From the NCBI GenBank assembly GCA_022848835.1, contig JAJISG010000237.1:1-13509 (forward strand): a stretch of 13,509 nucleotides of DNA, in the 5' to 3' direction. Below are positions 12,332-13,509 of this stretch, piece after piece. This stretch comes from Thermoplasmatota archaeon. GTDB lineage: Archaea > Thermoplasmatota > Thermoplasmata > RBG-16-68-12 > JAJISG01. The notes beneath the pieces are model-generated. The model was given only the letters and a program-made list of their open reading frames with translations, was not told the origin of the DNA and made no database searches. The translations under genes and the position numbers were made by a program. Each line of letters opens with the position of its first letter. The first letter of the stretch is position 1.

Positions 12332-12898
12332 TTGGCTTCGACGACGGATAGCATGGGCAAACTGCAGGAGATGCCGCCCGCATCGGCCATAGCCCTGCAG
12401 ATGGGAGCCAAGCACTACTTTGACGCCGTGCGGGCCCTGTTGGATGTCTTCGCGCCCAGGAAGCACCTCCACTCTATCTACGTCACGGCCACGATCCCCT
12501 CCAAGTCCATCATCAGCGCCTTGGAGGTTCTGGACGTGGATCTGAAGAGAACCCATTTTGTCGACTGTGTCTCCAGCATGATGATGGGCTTCAGCGAGAA
12601 GGACGAAGGAGCGGTGTATGTGGAGAGCCCCACCATGCTAGAGAACATACTACTCAAGGTGGAGTTCCTGATCCGGAAGCTCGATGGTGCGGACTCGGTG
12701 GTCATCATCGACTCCATAAACTCCCTCGCAATCCACAACAGCCTCAAGATCCTGTCGGAGTTCCTACACATCCTCATCAACCACCTGAGGTCCAGGAACG
12801 CCTACACCGTCATTTTCGCCATGGAGGAGTACACGACTGAGGAGGTAGAGAACATCCTCAGCCTGGTGTGCGACGAGACCGTGAACTTCACCGGCTAG
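12332..12898 (+). CDS. P-loop-less RecA/KaiC-fold partner protein
   Basis: A 188-residue protein. The start is TTG 12332, directly after the TGA of the KaiC-like gene, with GAGGAGG at 12321-12327; ATG 12353 is an alternative. It shows the strand-helix rhythm of a RecA domain: HSIYVTATIPSKSII (47-61), THFVDCVS (74-81), and SVVIIDSINSLAI (122-134), a Walker-B-like strand with Asp127. A long helix LKILSEFLHILINHLRSR and the strand YTVIFAMEEY follow. There is no GxxxxGK[ST] at the N-terminus, where the GAKHYFDAVRALLD segment sits instead. So it probably does not hydrolyse ATP alone. Similar degenerate KaiC-like domains accompany archaeal signalling proteins, but I cannot name this one. The tight spacing points to a complex with the upstream ATPase. 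Confidence 0.75.
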   Translation: MASTTDSMGKLQEMPPASAIALQMGAKHYFDAVRALLDVFAPRKHLHSIYVTATIPSKSIISALEVLDVDLKRTHFVDCVSSMMMGFSEKDEGAVYVESPTMLENILLKVEFLIRKLDGADSVVIIDSINSLAIHNSLKILSEFLHILINHLRSRNAYTVIFAMEEYTTEEVENILSLVCDETVNFTG

Positions 12899-12930
12899 AC
12901 GAATACCACTAGTGAGAATTGCGGGGGAGG

Positions 12931-12938
12931 CTTTATTT
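12931..12938 (+). promoter_or_regulatory. Possible TATA box of the pilin gene
   Basis: CTTTATTT follows a purine-rich GGGGGAGG stretch that could serve as a BRE. Transcription would begin near 12960, which leaves a short leader that carries the ribosome binding site. It suggests the pilin is transcribed on its own, at a level different from the two ATPase-fold genes. Confidence 0.4.
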
Positions 12939-12975
12939 GGACATCTACAGACGGAGAGCCCGTAGGGAAACCTAC

Positions 12976-12982
12976 AGGAGGA
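12976..12982 (+). promoter_or_regulatory. Strong ribosome binding site that fixes the pilin TTG start
   Basis: AGGAGGA lies six bases before the TTG at 12989. It is among the clearest Shine-Dalgarno sequences in the window and settles the rare start codon. The resulting N-terminus has the basic leader expected of a pre-pilin. Confidence 0.7.
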
Positions 12983-12988
12983 CAGAAC

Positions 12989-13453
12989 TTGAGAACAAAA
13001 TGGGCGATCCGAAGGGATCAGGCTGGCGTATCGCCGGTAATTGCTACCATCCTCATGGTGGCGATCACCGTCGTACTCGCTGCAGTCCTATACGTCATGG
13101 TATCAGGACTGGTTTCTGGTCCCGGGTCGACGCCGCGAGCAATGGGTATAGCCGTTTCGAAGAGCTCTGACGGCACGAACTGGCAGCTCACCATCTCCAG
13201 TGTAGATGCGGGGCTGGCTCGTGAGAACGCGTTCCTGACGGTCTTCAGACTCGACGGAACGGTCGTACTGCAGAAGACGGCATTCAGCGCCCTCAGTGGG
13301 GCGCAAAATGCGTCGTTTGAGCAGGTCGACACCAGCGCCACCAGCATCCAACCTGGTGACAAGGTCCTACTGACGGTAGACTTCTACGTCGCTGGATCGA
13401 GCTACCAGATCGCGGACGCCGACCAGGTCCTAGCCACGGGCATACTGCAGTAA
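12989..13453 (+). CDS. Archaeal type IV pilin with class III signal peptide
   Basis: A 154-residue secreted filament subunit. The short basic leader RTKWAIRRDQA (residues 2-12) is followed by GVSPVIATILMVAITVVLA. This gives a predicted prepilin-peptidase cut between Ala12 and Gly13, and a hydrophobic helix over about 14-38 that forms the filament core. The GVSPVI motif is the hallmark of the archaeal pilin N-terminal domain. The remaining 110 residues look like a beta-rich head (WQLTISSVDAG, AFLTVFRLDGTVVLQK, KVLLTVDFYVAG) without cysteines. No ATPase or platform protein for assembly is in view, so it may use a machine encoded elsewhere. Adhesion or surface-sensing roles are inferred from the family. 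Promoter, ribosome binding site and terminator make it a self-contained unit. Confidence 0.92.
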   Translation: MRTKWAIRRDQAGVSPVIATILMVAITVVLAAVLYVMVSGLVSGPGSTPRAMGIAVSKSSDGTNWQLTISSVDAGLARENAFLTVFRLDGTVVLQKTAFSALSGAQNASFEQVDTSATSIQPGDKVLLTVDFYVAGSSYQIADADQVLATGILQ

Positions 13454-13456
13454 TTC

Positions 13457-13490
13457 GGGCGAGAATCCTCGCCCCCCTCCCCTTTTTTTT
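13457..13490 (+). terminator. GC hairpin plus T-tract terminator after the pilin gene
   Basis: GGGCGAG (13457-13463) and CTCGCCC (13468-13474) form a perfect seven-pair stem with a four-base loop, three bases past the stop. A short C-rich spacer and eight T residues (13483-13490) follow, then more T-rich sequence. It looks like a bacterial intrinsic terminator. Archaeal RNA polymerase stops at T-tracts, so it should work here too. Confidence 0.8.
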
Positions 13491-13509
13491 CTTTTATCTC
13501 TAATCTATA

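Noticed and set aside
1..13509. CRISPR arrays or insertion sequences
   Set aside because: No regularly spaced repeats, no transposase motifs and no terminal inverted repeats with target duplications were found on either strand.

Overview
The window reads as archaeal chromosome. The evidence is a KEOPS-type Bud32 kinase, a fused hexulose-6-phosphate synthase/RraA protein, an XPD-like helicase, KaiC-like ATPases, a type IV pilin with a class III signal peptide, a tRNA-Pro without an encoded CCA end, TATA-like boxes 22-30 bases upstream of several starts (which suggests leaderless transcripts), and GTG/TTG starts. The lineage cannot be fixed from this sequence alone. A Bud32 not fused to Kae1 is less typical of classical Euryarchaeota, so Bathyarchaeia-like or deep-branching groups remain possible alongside Thermoplasmatota-like ones.

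Region 1 (1-2000) is accessory. It holds the 3' part of a PIN-domain (VapC-type) toxin, a second toxin-antitoxin pair (small antitoxin plus RelE-like toxin), a class I methyltransferase broken by one frameshift, and an intact tRNA-Pro(TGG). A near-identical copy of the tRNA 3' end lies about 1.47 kb from the tRNA, in the same orientation. This is the layout left by an element that integrated into the tRNA, although no integrase is visible.

Region 2 (2000-7000) is a run of minus-strand genes: a nucleotide-sugar epimerase preceded by an XTP/dITP pyrophosphatase (probable operon), a ZIP-like metal transporter with altered metal-site motifs, Bud32, and an XPD-like helicase that appears to have lost two of the four iron-sulfur cysteines. 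The helicase reading frame runs about 158 bases into bud32.

Region 3 (7000-11450) holds a small HExxH protein of unknown role, a B12-domain-like radical SAM enzyme, a minimal site-2 protease (M50), and the HPS-RraA fusion. The last two genes converge on an intergenic stretch with several inverted repeats, two of which can only form alternately.

Region 4 (11450-13509) holds a KaiC-like ATPase, translationally close to a second RecA/KaiC-fold protein that has kept a Walker-B-like strand but no P-loop. A type IV pilin follows with its own TATA box, strong ribosome binding site and a GC hairpin/T-tract terminator. This cluster (active ATPase, inactive partner, pilin) is the best candidate in the window for a little-described system, but the functional link is inferred only from position.
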